Numbered from the stretch's first letter, positions 32,001-42,331 are shown. The stretch: DNA of 64,000 bases from Anthracocystis setariae (GCA_928724745.1 CAKMXJ010000037.1:1054001-1118000), one strand, 5' to 3'. The notes: generated by a model from the sequence alone, not told the origin. Numbers and translations are program-made.

Positions 32001-33447
32001 CGCCAGTGTCGGCGTCAACACGTATTTCCTCCGCTACGCAGTGCAGGGTGTGCTGCCGCTGCGGTGGCGACCGTTCGAGCCGTGGACCGAGGTTCCGGTG
32101 GACTTGGTGTTGGTGCATTTCGCGCTGCCGTGGGCAACGCAGAAGGTGGATCCGGATCACATTTCGAAAGCCTGGCTTTCCACTTGGTGGAAGACGGCTG
32201 CGCGCGCGTTGAGGCTGAGTACCTATATGATCGGTGGCGATTTCGTCCATGAACGACGCAAGGTGCAGGGGCAGGGTGTGCTCACGGCGACGTGGAATGC
32301 TCTTCTCAACCGCACAGTGCAGGAGGAGGTGGAGTGGATCGAGGATGGAGGAATGTGCCGAGTACCAGCTGACGATAAGGCGATTATGACCGGACCGCTG
32401 ATCATCCCGCTCAATGAGGACGGAACAGCAACGACGAACCGCATGCAGGAAGCTATCGCGCTGCAAGAATCCGACGCCCGTAAACACACACCCAAACCAA
32501 CGTACACCAACCTCTACCTGCCGTCGCACTACCAGGCGCGCATCACCATCATCCTCACCGCCCTGTGGCTGTCGCACTGCGCCCTGCTCTGCCTGGCCCT
32601 CTCGGTACCGCTCGTCGTCGGCCGCATCGCCATGCCGCGAGAGATGCACGATGTCTACGCGTTCGTCCTCGGCGTGACCATCCTGGTGACGCTAGGCAAG
32701 GTCGTGGCGACGCTACGCAAGATGTGGCAACGTCGGGTGAGACGTGCCAAGTTCTACCGCACCACGCCGATCAAGTACATGGTGGTGCACATCGCAGTCA
32801 AGCTGAAGCGGATCTTGAAAGCTTTCCTCATGCTGCTCGGATTGGGTGGCGTGGTGCCGCTGACGATCGGCCTGCTTGTCGAAACGTACGTGATCGTGCC
32901 ATTGCGCTATCGATCTTGGGAACTGCCCACGATGCATGTGGGACAAACGTGGGCGTTGGGATTGATCGAAACGCGCTTGGCGCTGTTCGCTCTGCGCTTC
33001 TTCGGCGCGCCCCGGCGTGGCACTCTGCGTTCGTTCATGTTCAATGTGGAAGCCGTCCTTCGCGGTGGGTTGTATCCTCGGCCACGCGTGGGCGCCGCAT
33101 GGCAGAAGATCGTAGTCGCCGTGCTCATCGCGGCGTTTTTCCTGCTCTTCATGCCCGTGCTGATCGCAGCCATCTTGATCGAGTTCAACGTGTTCGCTGC
33201 GCCAACGCAGCGTGCAGAGCAGGTAGTGTTGCGCAAAGTGCTCGGCACGATCCAGAGTGGGTTGCTGTTGCTGCTCGTGCGCGCCGTGGTGCGACGCAGG
33301 ATGGAGAGTTGGACAGAGCTGCTCAAGGATGAGGTGTTTTTGGAGAGTACCGAGCTGACCAACTATGCGGGCAAGGCGCAGGGGACTGGGGATGGACAGG
33401 GCGCGTTTGAGGCGCAAGGTACGTTGCCGGATGTATTGTTTCGCTGA
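29071..33447 (+). CDS. Doa10/MARCH6-type ER membrane ubiquitin ligase
   Basis: RING-CH E3 ligase of the ER and inner nuclear membrane (ERAD-C pathway; yeast Ssm4/Doa10, human MARCHF6). 1458 residues. The C4HC3 RING-CH domain sits at the extreme N-terminus: Cys7, Cys10, Cys24, Cys26, His34, Cys37, Cys50 and Cys53. Two membrane segments follow (ALLVGFTWLALLPWININVW region). Then comes a ~350-residue Gln/Glu/Asp-rich cytosolic or luminal loop with acidic runs (DDHDEDEWEDESDD), and then many membrane segments (NLFLMIFLCALVMLAFVMV, FLLFMPVLIAAILI and others). The end KDEVFLESTELTNYAGK matches the conserved Doa10 C-terminal element. An alanine run is encoded around 31165-31190. Its stop is only 16 bp from the RAD9 stop. 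Confidence 0.93.
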   Translation: MEDDDTCRICRSGSEPDSPLYYPCKCTGSIRYCHQDCLVEWLQHSRKKYCELCNHAFIFHKKYRSDMPADGKLPAYLYLRRLVIRAAQLTQLGSRALLVGFTWLALLPWININVWRFMFWSIDVATWMGVPGSHPPFSINDSPASNSSNASASNTTTSELQSSVKLASSFAPTRNASSIQAIVLGRYPVTLEATKRAIQTLLKKLAYDCFQGQTLSCIIVVFFVGVFLLREWILQNIPQNFDVQPNLEDGPPLQQPQQPVPPAARPQLEPLNRAQLRARVDQRREEIEQLLARLPESDADHPTPVHDDVQQAQDPNELDLDPQAQRERARQARMLRLQQTWAQIEERLEQDAAAQQAAPTQGHAPSSNVGDEGSRLLSEATPLQQESTSHLQPEAESSSSQNLQQALGWAVQEMQLDDADDQPIPAYGDQEQPDAELNASSSQKQPEVPSAPLRPAVEAQSSASSIELDQQQEQAETPTAPTEPAESSQDPRAPPAPTAAPADQLDQEDAETVPNNDDEAHDDHDEDEWEDESDDAHTVADPEADDGPVDQDALGAGAAAAFPPPIAMNLDAEIEAGIAAAEADDPEAEMGFAEEMDGMLEAIGMRGPLFGIVQNLFLMIFLCALVMLAFVMVPYIIGRVLGSGPGLIWLLALPVKLLRYVTDPVFDALIALGANKVWPTIAKAVGIGASQDSQESAVAAAAAAAAASTSANVGVGDWMRKLLPSLVTGNTMRSAQAAAISQQATRPSTIAAMLVAILPAGVTTSSQWKAVNTSFEVALATGLQGTFEHILDSITGVFTKLDQHRMGATATDRAYCVAFGHIYWLLVLFIHSRVSPPDLSRPSSMIKSFIDQHVLIIKTISFIFIELFVFPFGCGLLLDICTMPLFEHASLLLWPTTISTAPLTFAFTRWLGGTIYMFIFAQYVSATRGVLRPGVLCWIRDPNDPNFHPIREILDKKSWTQLRKIGASAVMYAAILVASVGVNTYFLRYAVQGVLPLRWRPFEPWTEVPVDLVLVHFALPWATQKVDPDHISKAWLSTWWKTAARALRLSTYMIGGDFVHERRKVQGQGVLTATWNALLNRTVQEEVEWIEDGGMCRVPADDKAIMTGPLIIPLNEDGTATTNRMQEAIALQESDARKHTPKPTYTNLYLPSHYQARITIILTALWLSHCALLCLALSVPLVVGRIAMPREMHDVYAFVLGVTILVTLGKVVATLRKMWQRRVRRAKFYRTTPIKYMVVHIAVKLKRILKAFLMLLGLGGVVPLTIGLLVETYVIVPLRYRSWELPTMHVGQTWALGLIETRLALFALRFFGAPRRGTLRSFMFNVEAVLRGGLYPRPRVGAAWQKIVVAVLIAAFFLLFMPVLIAAILIEFNVFAAPTQRAEQVVLRKVLGTIQSGLLLLLVRAVVRRRMESWTELLKDEVFLESTELTNYAGKAQGTGDGQGAFEAQGTLPDVLFR

Positions 33448-33463
33448 TCAGGAAAGGGGGTTA

Positions 33464-34823
33464 TCAAAATAGCGGTTTGAAGCGTTTTCTCGCGCGATCA
33501 TCACTGTGTGTTGTTGGTTCGTCTGTGTCCGACTGTGAGTGCGAGGGTGGTGAGAGCGGAAGTGTGAAGAGGAAGTCGTCTGGGTCACCACCGCGGCTGA
33601 CAGGGGTGGGGTTGACGAGGGTCATGTGTTCCGGTGGCTGCGAGGCGGTGGGTGGAGGTGAGGGTTGGGAGGGTTGGGATTGGCTTGGTGCCGGGAAGAA
33701 GAGTGGTTGGGGTTCAGGGGGGTCTAGTTCGTGCTGGTCTCTTTCGAAAGGTTGGGGGAGAGGAGTTGAGTGGTTGGGGATGGTTCGTGCTGCTGCTGCT
33801 GCTGTGTGTTGTGACTGTTGCTGCTGCGGTGGTGGTGGTTGTGGTAGGGGTGGAGCTTCGCCTGGTGGTCCGACTCGCGTGGTAGCAATGACGATTTCGG
33901 CAATCACTGCCCCCTCGACCCTCATCCTGACAAAGATAGGTTCTTCTCCCTTACCAAAGTTGACCTCGACCACACACCCCCAAGCTTCGGCCAACGCTAC
34001 AAACGCCTTGAACTCCTTGAGCGAAAACGCTAAACCGACATCTTCGAGTACGCTATACTCTTTGAACTCGTCCAAAGCCAGCTTGACTTCGGTGTGGATC
34101 GCCTTCCTCACACCCAAGCCTGTCGTCCCCGCACCTGTACCGGCGCCACTAGTCGAGGTGGAGTGGGACGGAAGTTCGTCATCCTTGCTTCGGGCGATGA
34201 ACGAGGTGGGGGTGCAGAGGAAGGTGATTTCGCCGTTTCTTGACGACGAGAGGAAATGGTCGGTCCATTCGGCGGCTGTTGAGGCGTTGAGGCTGAAGAA
34301 GTGGGGAGGATTGGGATCGGCGGTGGGCATGAGGCCACGTTTGGGGGAGAAAGTAAAGCTGTGTGACTTTTTGATCCCATGGGAGCAATGGAGGATGACG
34401 TTGAAGCGATGAGAGGAGGAGGACGAGGGCGGGGAGAGCGAGAGTTCGAGACGCTCAACGGACCGGCCGCGTGTACGGAGGATGGTGAGGATGGGCTTGA
34501 GGGTGATTTGGCATTCGACCTTTTGATGAGGAGAGGGGGTGGTGATGGAGAGGAAGAAGTCTGGGTCAAACGCGAATAGGCAGAAGGCCGAGTTGGTCGC
34601 GTTGATGGTCGAGAGCCGGACCTGAGCGGAAGAGGCGGAGGGTCGGGGTGTGCATTGCAGCCAGAATGTGTCTGAGAACTTGGAGAGACAGTGCAAGGAG
34701 TTGTAGAACGCTGAAAGGGGGGAAATGGTGCGTTAGGATGATCAGAAGGGGAGATCACATTGCAGAGGGGAGTAGGAAATGGGACATACTCTTTATATCG
34801 CTGGCCGAGATGAGTGCGTTCAT
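33464..34823 (-). CDS. RAD9: DNA damage checkpoint clamp subunit RAD9 (9-1-1 complex), two exons
   Basis: PCNA-like subunit of the Rad9-Rad1-Hus1 clamp that activates ATR-family checkpoint kinases. Exon 1 is 34823-34790 (MNALISASDIK plus one base), the intron is 34789-34711 (GTATGT donor, TTTCAG acceptor, 79 bp), and exon 2 is 34710-33464, giving 426 residues. The splice restores TFYNSLHCLSKFSDTFWLQC, equivalent to the conserved first strand-helix of Rad9. Further family features: NATNSAFCLFAFDPDFF, SHSFTFSPKRG, LALDEFKEY and FSLKEFKAFVALAEAW. The C-terminal ~130 residues are Pro/Gln/Ser-rich with SP sites and end RKRFKPLF, like the phosphorylated Rad9 tail. Convergent with DOA10. Confidence 0.9.
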
Positions 34824-35342
34824 CTTGTTGTCCAAGCGCTATCCTGTCATGAAGCCGGGAAACTATGCTGCGCGAGCGATGCTTAAAGCAGCTGAAAGAA
34901 AGACCTGCCGTCAAGCTTGAAGGGCACAAAGGTAGCTCCTGGTCGAGGTCGATGCTGCCAGATGGGAGGAGAAAGGTCCGGTGGCATGATGGCTGAGTCG
35001 AAGCGAGGCCAAAGTGTTGGTCTCTGAAATCTTTTTGTGGAGGCACCCAAACGCGTCAAAAATCGTCAACTGAGAAAATTCACAGTCCAAAAATTCATCC
35101 GGAAAAAGAAGCATCGAAAAATCGAGGTGCTCATCATGCTTGACTGTTCCAACGCTCTCTTCGCCTTGCGATCCACCTCATCAGGGAGCCCGACAGAGTA
35201 GAGAAAGAGACGACAGATTGATCGCGCCAGAAGATGGAAGGAAAGCGATGCTTTAATTGATTGAATATGACTCAAAATGCGAGGAAGCAACGACTAAATG
35301 TGTCACGACTACTACTGAAGGATCACCACCGTGCACAGGCAC
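34824..35342. other. Intergenic region upstream of RAD9
   Basis: 519 bp between the RAD9 start and the TRP5 stop (both minus strand). RAD9 promoter and TRP5 3' end. No repeat or further gene seen. Confidence 0.5.
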
Positions 35343-37496
35343 TTAGGCAATGTTCCAACCCAACCTCTCGCCCCATCCACCAGTAGCAATTGCGTTGGCG
35401 ATCTGCTCAACATCCTTGTCGCCCCTACCACTCAGGCACACCACCAAGTCCTCGTCCTTACCCATGGTCTTGGCCAAGTGGAATGCGCTCCAGAGTGCGT
35501 GGCTCGTCTCCAACGCGGGGATGATACCTTCAAGCTCGGTGCAGAGCTTGAAACCCCTCAACGCCTCTTCATCCGTAGCGACCGTGTACTCGGCACGACC
35601 GATGTCCTTGAGATGCGAGTGCTCGGGGCCCACACCGGGGTAGTCCAACCCGGCCGAGATCGAGTGAGTCTCGGTGATCTGTCCATCGGCATCTTGGAGC
35701 AGATAGGTGCGGACGCCGTGAAGCACACCTGGAGTACCCTTGCTGAGCGTGGCAGAGTGGCGGGCGGTGTCAATACCGTCGCCTCCAGCCTCAACGCCGA
35801 TGAGGCGGACCGACTTGTCTTGGACGAAGGGGTGGAAGATACCGATAGCATTGGATCCACCACCGACACAGGCGACGACGGCGTCGGGAAGCTTTCCCTT
35901 CTTCTCGCGCAGTTGCTGCTTGACCTCCTTGCCAATGATCGACTGGAAGTCTCGAACGATGCTGGGGAACGGATGCGGGCCAATGGCAGAGCCGACAATG
36001 TAGTGCGTGTTGTGCAGGTTGGTGACCCAGTCGCGATTCGCCTCGTTGATGGCGTCCTTCAGCGTCTTGCTTCCGCTCTCGACCGCAACCACCTTGGCTC
36101 CCAACATCTTCATTCGGAAGGCATTCAAACTCTGCCTCCTCACATCCTCGGAACCCATGTAGACCACGCATTCGATACCGAACTTGGCACAAGCGGTGGC
36201 AGTCGCCACACCATGCTGGCCGGCACCGGTTTCGGCGATGATTCTGGTCTTACCGAGACGACGAGCGAGCAGGATCTGACCGATGGCGTTGTTGATCTTG
36301 TGCGAACCGGTGTGGTTGAGATCCTCTCGCTTGAACCAGATCTGAGCACCGCCGGCAGCCTTGGTCATTCGGTCGGCGGGATAGAGTTCCGAAGGTCGGC
36401 CGATGTACTCGTAGTAGCTTTCGAACTCTTTCCAGAACTCGGGATCTTTGAGCGCATCGAGGTAGGCCTTTTCGAGCTCCTGGTGGGCGTCAAAGAGGGC
36501 TTCGGGGATGTACTGACCACCGAACTTGCCGAAGCGAGGTGGACGCACCTTGCCCTCCTCGTCGACGATCGTGTCGAAGCCAGGGACAGGCGCGCGGTCG
36601 GCGGGGACAACTCCGTCGACCTTGGGGACAGGGATCGAGTCGGGCTGATCCATAACCGCCTTGATGTTGAGCGGCTGCTTGCGCTGAATGCCGCCCTCGT
36701 TCTTGCCGGTGATCTCGGCACAGTAGGCACGTGCAGCCTCGACACGAGCCGCAGTGTTGGGAGCGGCTTCCTTGAGCTTAGCTACCAACTTGGAGCCGAT
36801 GACGACACCGTCGGCGTGCTCTCCCACTTCGACAAAGTGCTCGCGAGTCGAGACACCGAAACCGACGGCGAGCGGGATGGAGGTGATGCTGCGAATCTTG
36901 GAAATGAGGTCAGGAAGCGAGCTCGAGACGGTGTTGGTGGCGCCGGTGGTGCCCATCTTGGAGACGACGTAGATGAACGAGTCGGCGAGCGAGGCGAGGT
37001 GCTTGATACGCTTTTCGGAGGTGGAAGGGGCGATGAGGGGGACGTACGAGAGACCATGCTTGGTGCACGAGGAACGGAAGTCGGCAGCCTCCTCGGGTGG
37101 AAGGTCGACCATGATGAAACCGTTTGCACCAGCGGCCTTGGCATCCTGGACCGCACGGTCCTCACCGTAAGCGAGAGTAGGGTTGTAGTAGCCCATGAGG
37201 AGAACAGGAGCCTTGAGACCTCTTGATCGAGCCTGGCGAACGTAGTCGAGACACTGAATGTAGCCTACTCCCTGTTCCAATGCAACCTGGTTACTTTCCT
37301 GGATGGCGGGTCCGTCCGCCTGAGGATCCGAGAAGGGCACACCGAGCTCGATAACATCGGCACCGCCCTCTTCAAGAGCGAGGAGAACGTCGACGGTGTC
37401 ATGCTTGGTAGGGAAACCGGCGGTGACGAAGCTGACAAAGACAGCCTCGTTCTTGACAGCCTTGGCGGCAAAAGTAGCCTTGATCTGATCGGTCAT
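35343..37496 (-). CDS. TRP5: Bifunctional tryptophan synthase (alpha-beta fusion)
   Basis: Final enzyme of tryptophan synthesis: the alpha domain cleaves indole-3-glycerol phosphate, and the PLP-dependent beta domain condenses indole with serine. 717 residues, as in fungal Trp5. Alpha domain about 1-270: catalytic Glu50 in [13 protein letters not shown] and Asp61, [14 protein letters not shown], and the phosphate-binding VGFGVST. Beta domain about 310-717: [20 protein letters not shown] lysine in [25 protein letters not shown], and phosphate loop GGGSNAIG. The linker between them is short and Pro-rich. Starts at ATG 37496; the frame is open upstream without ATG. A 631-codon open frame on the opposite strand is a composition shadow. 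Confidence 0.97.
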   Translation of the reverse strand: MTDQIKATFAAKAVKNEAVFVSFVTAGFPTKHDTVDVLLALEEGGADVIELGVPFSDPQADGPAIQESNQVALEQGVGYIQCLDYVRQARSRGLKAPVLLMGYYNPTLAYGEDRAVQDAKAAGANGFIMVDLPPEEAADFRSSCTKHGLSYVPLIAPSTSEKRIKHLASLADSFIYVVSKMGTTGATNTVSSSLPDLISKIRSITSIPLAVGFGVSTREHFVEVGEHADGVVIGSKLVAKLKEAAPNTAARVEAARAYCAEITGKNEGGIQRKQPLNIKAVMDQPDSIPVPKVDGVVPADRAPVPGFDTIVDEEGKVRPPRFGKFGGQYIPEALFDAHQELEKAYLDALKDPEFWKEFESYYEYIGRPSELYPADRMTKAAGGAQIWFKREDLNHTGSHKINNAIGQILLARRLGKTRIIAETGAGQHGVATATACAKFGIECVVYMGSEDVRRQSLNAFRMKMLGAKVVAVESGSKTLKDAINEANRDWVTNLHNTHYIVGSAIGPHPFPSIVRDFQSIIGKEVKQQLREKKGKLPDAVVACVGGGSNAIGIFHPFVQDKSVRLIGVEAGGDGIDTARHSATLSKGTPGVLHGVRTYLLQDADGQITETHSISAGLDYPGVGPEHSHLKDIGRAEYTVATDEEALRGFKLCTELEGIIPALETSHALWSAFHLAKTMGKDEDLVVCLSGRGDKDVEQIANAIATGGWGERLGWNIA

Positions 37497-38217
37497 TGTG
37501 TGCGTGATGCTCCTATCGTGAGCCTGAGTACGGTCGAAACAGGTAGAGTAGCTGCTGCGAAACGGGGTCGACACTCCGATGAAACGAAGTGGTTTTGTAC
37601 TGGGAAGCACAAGACTGGCTGTTGCGAGAATCAGCCTTTTAAATGCTAGGGGCAAGATGGTGGGAAAATGTTCGAGTCACCGCAACGTATGAGGTTACAA
37701 GAGCAGGAACAAGAGACAACGAGGGCGCCGGTCGTGGAAAAGTGGGGGGCCGAATGGGAAATGAAATTGGTCAAGAAGATCAACCGCAACGGTTTTGGTG
37801 TGTATGGGTGAAGTGGGTTGGGTGGCGAGCAGCTTAGCCGAGTGTACTGTAATTGGCCCATATTCTTGTTTCTTCTTGACTTGGGACCCGCCGACGGAAT
37901 GAATAAAACGCAGGCCAACTGTAGTATTTGATAATCGGGGCGGGGGGCCAACGCTGCGGGCTTTGCAAGTTACCGTTGCACAGAGAGCGTGTGACTCGTT
38001 TCTCGGCCAGTATCCAACGCTCACACTCTGACTGTATTTGACGGCGTAATTTCGCATTTCAACACTTTGACATGGAAGACCCCAATCGAATACAAATTTC
38101 CACACTCTGATTTCATGCAGACAGGGTCTGCACTTGCACCTCTGGCTGACCACACACCTGCATACAACCGAGCACTACAGTGAATACCAGAGTAGAGTAC
38201 AGTACAGCAGAGCAATC

Positions 38218-38258
<41 letters not shown>

Positions 38259-38582
38259 ACGCCCGGGAATCTCATGTCACTTGCCAACCTGGTTGCAAGC
38301 GACCGAGTCATGACCTATGTTATGGCAAGCTCCATCTCCATGCGGTGGACAGCGTTCCGCAAGTTCTGCCACTCGCGCAACATGACCACCTTGAGCTTCA
38401 GCGATTCCAGACCACATGCACTCGGAACCAGCCGTGCGCCCGACAAGATGTTATAAATGTCATGCTGATCATTGTCCTAGTACGGTAACATGAGTCTTAA
38501 AACCAATATTGTGTGTGTATACCACGGCATCCCCAGCGTCCAAACCAGCCATTCGAGCAGAACGAGAAGCATACAGGCTAGG
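37497..38582. other. TRP5 promoter and intergenic region
   Basis: 1086 bp between the TRP5 start and the PAK kinase stop. Holds a (CA)n tract at 38219-38256 and a GTACAGTAC motif near 38200. No gene recognised. Confidence 0.5.
38219..38256. repeat. (AC)n dinucleotide microsatellite
   Basis: About 18 uninterrupted ac units directly visible. Confidence 0.95.
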
Positions 38583-40955
38583 CTATTGCTTGCGTGTCTG
38601 TTCACGAGCGGCTTTGATCAGCGGTGCCAGTGTCCTCAAGCTCTCAGAGCGTTTAAGGAATGGATGTCCCAACATCCCCACCGCGTCCGGCCTTCTCTCG
38701 GCATCCACATCCAAACTTGTCTTTAAAAAGTCCTTGAACGTGTTGCTCAAGTTCTCCGGGTTGTTGATCTTGGGCGTGCCATTGGTCGCGATCAAGTAGA
38801 GCGCTCGCAGTGGGTTCTCGTTTAGGTAAGGCGGCTCACCCTCCACCATCTCGATGCACATGATGCCCAGCGACCAAATATCCACCTTGGGCCCGTATTC
38901 TTTGCGTGTCACCACCTCGGGTGCCATCCAGTACGGCGTCCCTACCATCGTTGTTCGCTTCGCTTGCGACTCGCCCATCTGTGCACAGAATCCAAAATCG
39001 GTCAATTTGATGTCGCCCTGCAAACTCAGCAACACGTTGTCCGATTTGATATCACGGTGGATTACGCCGTGCTCGTGCAGGTGCCGCAGCCCCTCCAAAA
39101 CCTCTCGACTGACAGCCGCAATTTGGCCCTCGGTCATGATGTTGCAAGTCACTACGTCTGTCAAACTTCCACCCTCCATATATTCCATCACGACCCAGAG
39201 GTCGCCCTTGTGGAGGAACGAGTCGATAAAGTTGACGATATTGCGATGGCGCGACTCCCTCATGACCAGGATCTCGTTGATAATCAAGTCCTTCTTTGGT
39301 TGCTGCTCGAGATTCATCTGCTTGATCGCAACCGAGACGTTGGTGCCGACCTGGTAAGCCGTGAACACACCACCACTGGCTCCCTGTCCGATTTTCTGCA
39401 AGCTCCTGTACAGCTTGGTCGGGTCCGCATCCGTACAGATGGCTTGAAGCTTGGCGATGACGTCGGAATCTTTGATGGTGCTCTTCTTGGTCTCGCGTCG
39501 ACGCGGTACTGCTCCCGGACCCCTCTGGCTCTTGCTTGGCGCCAACGCTGGAGCCGAAGCGGAGGAGGAAGATTCAGGAGTGCGTGCTGTCGGGGGCGCG
39601 CCTGCCTTGGATGACGAAGCGGGGGCCGGAGCCGGGCGAGATGCCTTGAGTAATGTTTCAGCGGAGCTGTTGGCTGAGCCTTGGCCTTGGCGCATATCGG
39701 GGCTGCCGGCCTTTGCGTGCATTGCGCTCGGTGGTACGGGAGCAGAGCGAGGCTTTTCGTACAGCGTGGGCTGCTTGCCAACTTTGACGCCGTCTTCGCT
39801 GCTCGTGTCAGTACGGGGCGTGCCTGGGCCGTGGTTGCCTTTGGCTCGACCCATCTTCTTCCAGACATCTGTGTCGCCGTTGCTGTTGGTTGCATCTTGG
39901 TAGAAAGCAACAATGTCCATGACAGCCTGTGGATTGGCCTCCTGGTCTTGCTTCGAGATGCCCGATTCTTGCAGCAGCTGTTGCCATTCTTTGGGCAAAC
40001 CGGTGAACTCGCCCGTATCCGAGTTGAACCCGACATGGGTAAGATGGACTGGATCGTAAGGCGTAGAAATCTCAATCTTTTTTTGTTGCGAGAACACATC
40101 GCTCATCGAATTGACAAACCCGCCGAAAACGCTTTTGAAGGTGTTCCTGCCTCCTCCCGGGGTGGCGGTGCCGTCACGACTCCTTTCGCGGTCTCTGCTG
40201 CCATGTACGATCTGGCTTTGTGTCGTCAGTGAAGGAGCATGGTCGCCGAGAGGGCCTCCTTCGAGTGTGGGCGATGACTGGTTGAGGTTGGGTGGGAGCT
40301 GGTGATGCTGAGGGCCGATGCTCGATCGAGAGCGTTGTACCAAGGCAGGACCCGCATGATGCGGGGGGAACGGTGCATTGGATCCCGAGGCGGCAGGACT
40401 GTTCGAAGACCATGGCAAAGCCGAGTTGGGACCATTGATGGGTGATGCTGCCGGTGGGTTGTTAGACAAGCCGGCAACGCTGAACGGGAGGTGGCTCTGT
40501 GCTGGCAAGCCGGAGCGAGGACCCGGAGGGATGCCATTGATACCGCCGGTGTTGATGGTGGGTTTGGGACGGTAAGCTCCCGCCGTACTTGCGGACCGCT
40601 GAGCCATGGATGCGCCGTTGGCAGCAAAAGAGGAAGTGGAGGAGGAAGCGGGCGAAGCAGCTGAAGACGAGGGCGAGAACGTGGAGCCAGAAGCTGAGGT
40701 GCTTGGCGGAGCTGGTGCACTGCGTTGCGGGACGAGGTTCATATCGTCAAAGTTGAAACTGGCGGCAAGGTTATTGAAAGCGCCATCGTTAGCACCGATA
40801 CCTTGGGCTCCCTGAAGATAGTTGGAAGCAGCTGCGGAAGAGTCTGGATGACGACTGGTGGCTTCCACAAGCGCGTCTGCGCTACGTGGCATGACTTGTG
40901 CGCCTTGGAAGTCGTGAGGGTGTTTGATCACCGACCGTTTTGGAGATTGATGCAT
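38583..40955 (-). CDS. p21-activated kinase of the Ste20 type (Smu1-like)
   Basis: Cdc42/Rac effector kinase acting in polarity and mating/morphogenesis signalling. 790 residues from ATG 40955. The Ser/Pro/Gly-rich N-terminal ~280 residues are disordered. The CRIB/PBD box ISTPYDPVHLTHVGF and FTGLPKEWQQLL lie at about residues 290-330, followed by a second low-complexity linker. The kinase domain covers about residues 515-775: IGQGASGGVF, VAIKQMNL, HRDIKSDNVLL, TDFGFCAQ and GTPYWMAPEVV. There is no PH domain, which separates Ste20/Smu1 from Cla4; Smu1 is the known Ustilago maydis protein of this kind. The frame is open upstream to 41456 but has no ATG there. An extra 5' exon cannot be excluded. 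Confidence 0.9.
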   Translation of the reverse strand: MHQSPKRSVIKHPHDFQGAQVMPRSADALVEATSRHPDSSAAASNYLQGAQGIGANDGAFNNLAASFNFDDMNLVPQRSAPAPPSTSASGSTFSPSSSAASPASSSTSSFAANGASMAQRSASTAGAYRPKPTINTGGINGIPPGPRSGLPAQSHLPFSVAGLSNNPPAASPINGPNSALPWSSNSPAASGSNAPFPPHHAGPALVQRSRSSIGPQHHQLPPNLNQSSPTLEGGPLGDHAPSLTTQSQIVHGSRDRERSRDGTATPGGGRNTFKSVFGGFVNSMSDVFSQQKKIEISTPYDPVHLTHVGFNSDTGEFTGLPKEWQQLLQESGISKQDQEANPQAVMDIVAFYQDATNSNGDTDVWKKMGRAKGNHGPGTPRTDTSSEDGVKVGKQPTLYEKPRSAPVPPSAMHAKAGSPDMRQGQGSANSSAETLLKASRPAPAPASSSKAGAPPTARTPESSSSASAPALAPSKSQRGPGAVPRRRETKKSTIKDSDVIAKLQAICTDADPTKLYRSLQKIGQGASGGVFTAYQVGTNVSVAIKQMNLEQQPKKDLIINEILVMRESRHRNIVNFIDSFLHKGDLWVVMEYMEGGSLTDVVTCNIMTEGQIAAVSREVLEGLRHLHEHGVIHRDIKSDNVLLSLQGDIKLTDFGFCAQMGESQAKRTTMVGTPYWMAPEVVTRKEYGPKVDIWSLGIMCIEMVEGEPPYLNENPLRALYLIATNGTPKINNPENLSNTFKDFLKTSLDVDAERRPDAVGMLGHPFLKRSESLRTLAPLIKAAREQTRKQ

Positions 40956-41952
40956 GATGAAGGACAAAGCAGCTTTGGGATAGATGTGCTGAAAATCGTT
41001 TAGCTCAGTGGTGAAAAACGAAGCAGGGAAGCAGTAGTCGCAATAGACCCAACACGGATGGACCGAGACGTGATTGCACAGGGACAGAAAAGATGCAAGG
41101 ATAGCAGTCGGGCCCGAAAAGATGGTACAAGATTGAAGCCTCTGTAGCTTATTGGATAGCGTCGCGGAGCAGTTGGTCGCACAAAGCCTTCGTTCCTTCA
41201 AAGCCCAAGTCGCGCCATGTACTGTACTGCTGTACAGTACTGGAAAAGAGCAAGCCGGCTGACACGGCAAGGGGGTCGAGATCGGGATAACAAGCTGCCG
41301 ATATGGAATGCAGATGGATGGCAATGATTGAGCGAGTTGGGTCCGAAATGAGGATGGAAGATGTCGAAGGTTTTCTGTGTTCGCAGAAAGGAGCGAGATG
41401 GTGGATGGCAGATGCGAAGCAACAGATGCGCGGTTGACGGTGTCCGACCTCGACACTCTCTGTTGTGAGGGTTTTCTCGCGTGTCAAAATGGGTGTTGGA
41501 ACTAACTTAGGCACTACTGAGACTAGCTGTGGGCACACGCACCGCCAACTCACGCCGCTCTCCAAGTAGCCCCTCCTCGCACATCCCCTCTCTCTACGCA
41601 CGCGCGTTCACCCAAATACACATACGGCACAAACCCAAGGCCCCCCCCCCACCACTGTCACAGTACTTTGTTTGCTGTCTTCTGCGGAAGGTGCATGTGT
41701 GTCAGAAGGCGCCTTTTTGAGTCCATTTGTTCCACTTTACGGTATTTCTCGAAACGCAGAAAGGGTCGTGAGGAAACACATCTCTTCTTCGCCAGAGCAG
41801 CATCTCCCTCGGCGAACAAGGGCGGATGGCACGCGAACATCAGGCCCAGCTGCAGCAACCCTGCTTTTTTTTTCTTTTCTGTTTTTTTTTTTTTTGGCTG
41901 TCACTACAGTCGAAAACAACTCAGTAAGCAACTTGTTTGGACATGTTCAATA
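40956..41952. other. Upstream region of the PAK kinase
   Basis: About 1 kb. Contains a hairpin-forming GTACTGTA...TACAGTAC sequence (41219-41240), a 10-C run (41641-41650) and poly-T tracts (41865-41895). Probably promoter and leader. No gene recognised. Confidence 0.5.
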
Positions 41953-42085
41953 TTCCTTTTTCGGGATGTCATCGTAGTACTTAATTTTTTTTCGTAGTCA
42001 GGAGTACCCTTGTTAGTAGCACAGCTGTGTTGTTAGTAGTACTCGATGTTATGTCTTTGTAGTAGTCTAAGTAATGTTATCGTAA

Positions 42086-42110
42086 TGCACGGTCTCTTCA
42101 ACTACCAAAT
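42086..42110 (+). repeat. 25-bp direct repeat, left copy (flanks nested LTR)
   Basis: Immediately precedes the LTR. Identical to 42307-42331 except for one C/T difference. Confidence 0.9.
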
Positions 42111-42306
42111 TGTCACGTGTGCACGTGACTAACGCTTAGTCAGCGTTTGCCAAGCACATTCCGTGACCCCTGTCTTGCTCACTCGTCGCCTCACTCCTCA
42201 TGTATATATAGTCAAGGTCATTGCCGGATCTCTCTTCTCCTTGGAATCCACACTACCTTTATTAATACTATACACACATCGCATACAAGCTGTGCATTGT
42301 GTGACA
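42111..42306 (+). mobile_element. Solo LTR (copy 1, 196 bp) nested in the MITE
   Basis: Starts TGTCACGTGTGCACGTGACT and ends TGCATTGTGTGACA, so the ends are the short inverted repeat TGTCAC/GTGACA typical of LTRs. An internal TATATATA (42203-42210) fits an LTR promoter. A second copy lies at 60743-60949. No internal retrotransposon genes are attached. Confidence 0.8.
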
Positions 42307-42331
42307 TGCACGGTCTCTTCAATTACCAAAT
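42307..42331 (+). repeat. 25-bp direct repeat, right copy (flanks nested LTR)
   Basis: Immediately follows the LTR. With 42086-42110 it would be an unusually long target-site duplication. Confidence 0.9.

Noticed and set aside
31723..32649. 308-codon minus-strand frame opposite DOA10
   Set aside because: Antisense shadow of a membrane-protein gene.
35331..37226. 631-codon open frame on the plus strand opposite TRP5
   Set aside because: Exact antisense of a conserved enzyme; produced by GC-rich codon bias, with no domain of its own and no start context.
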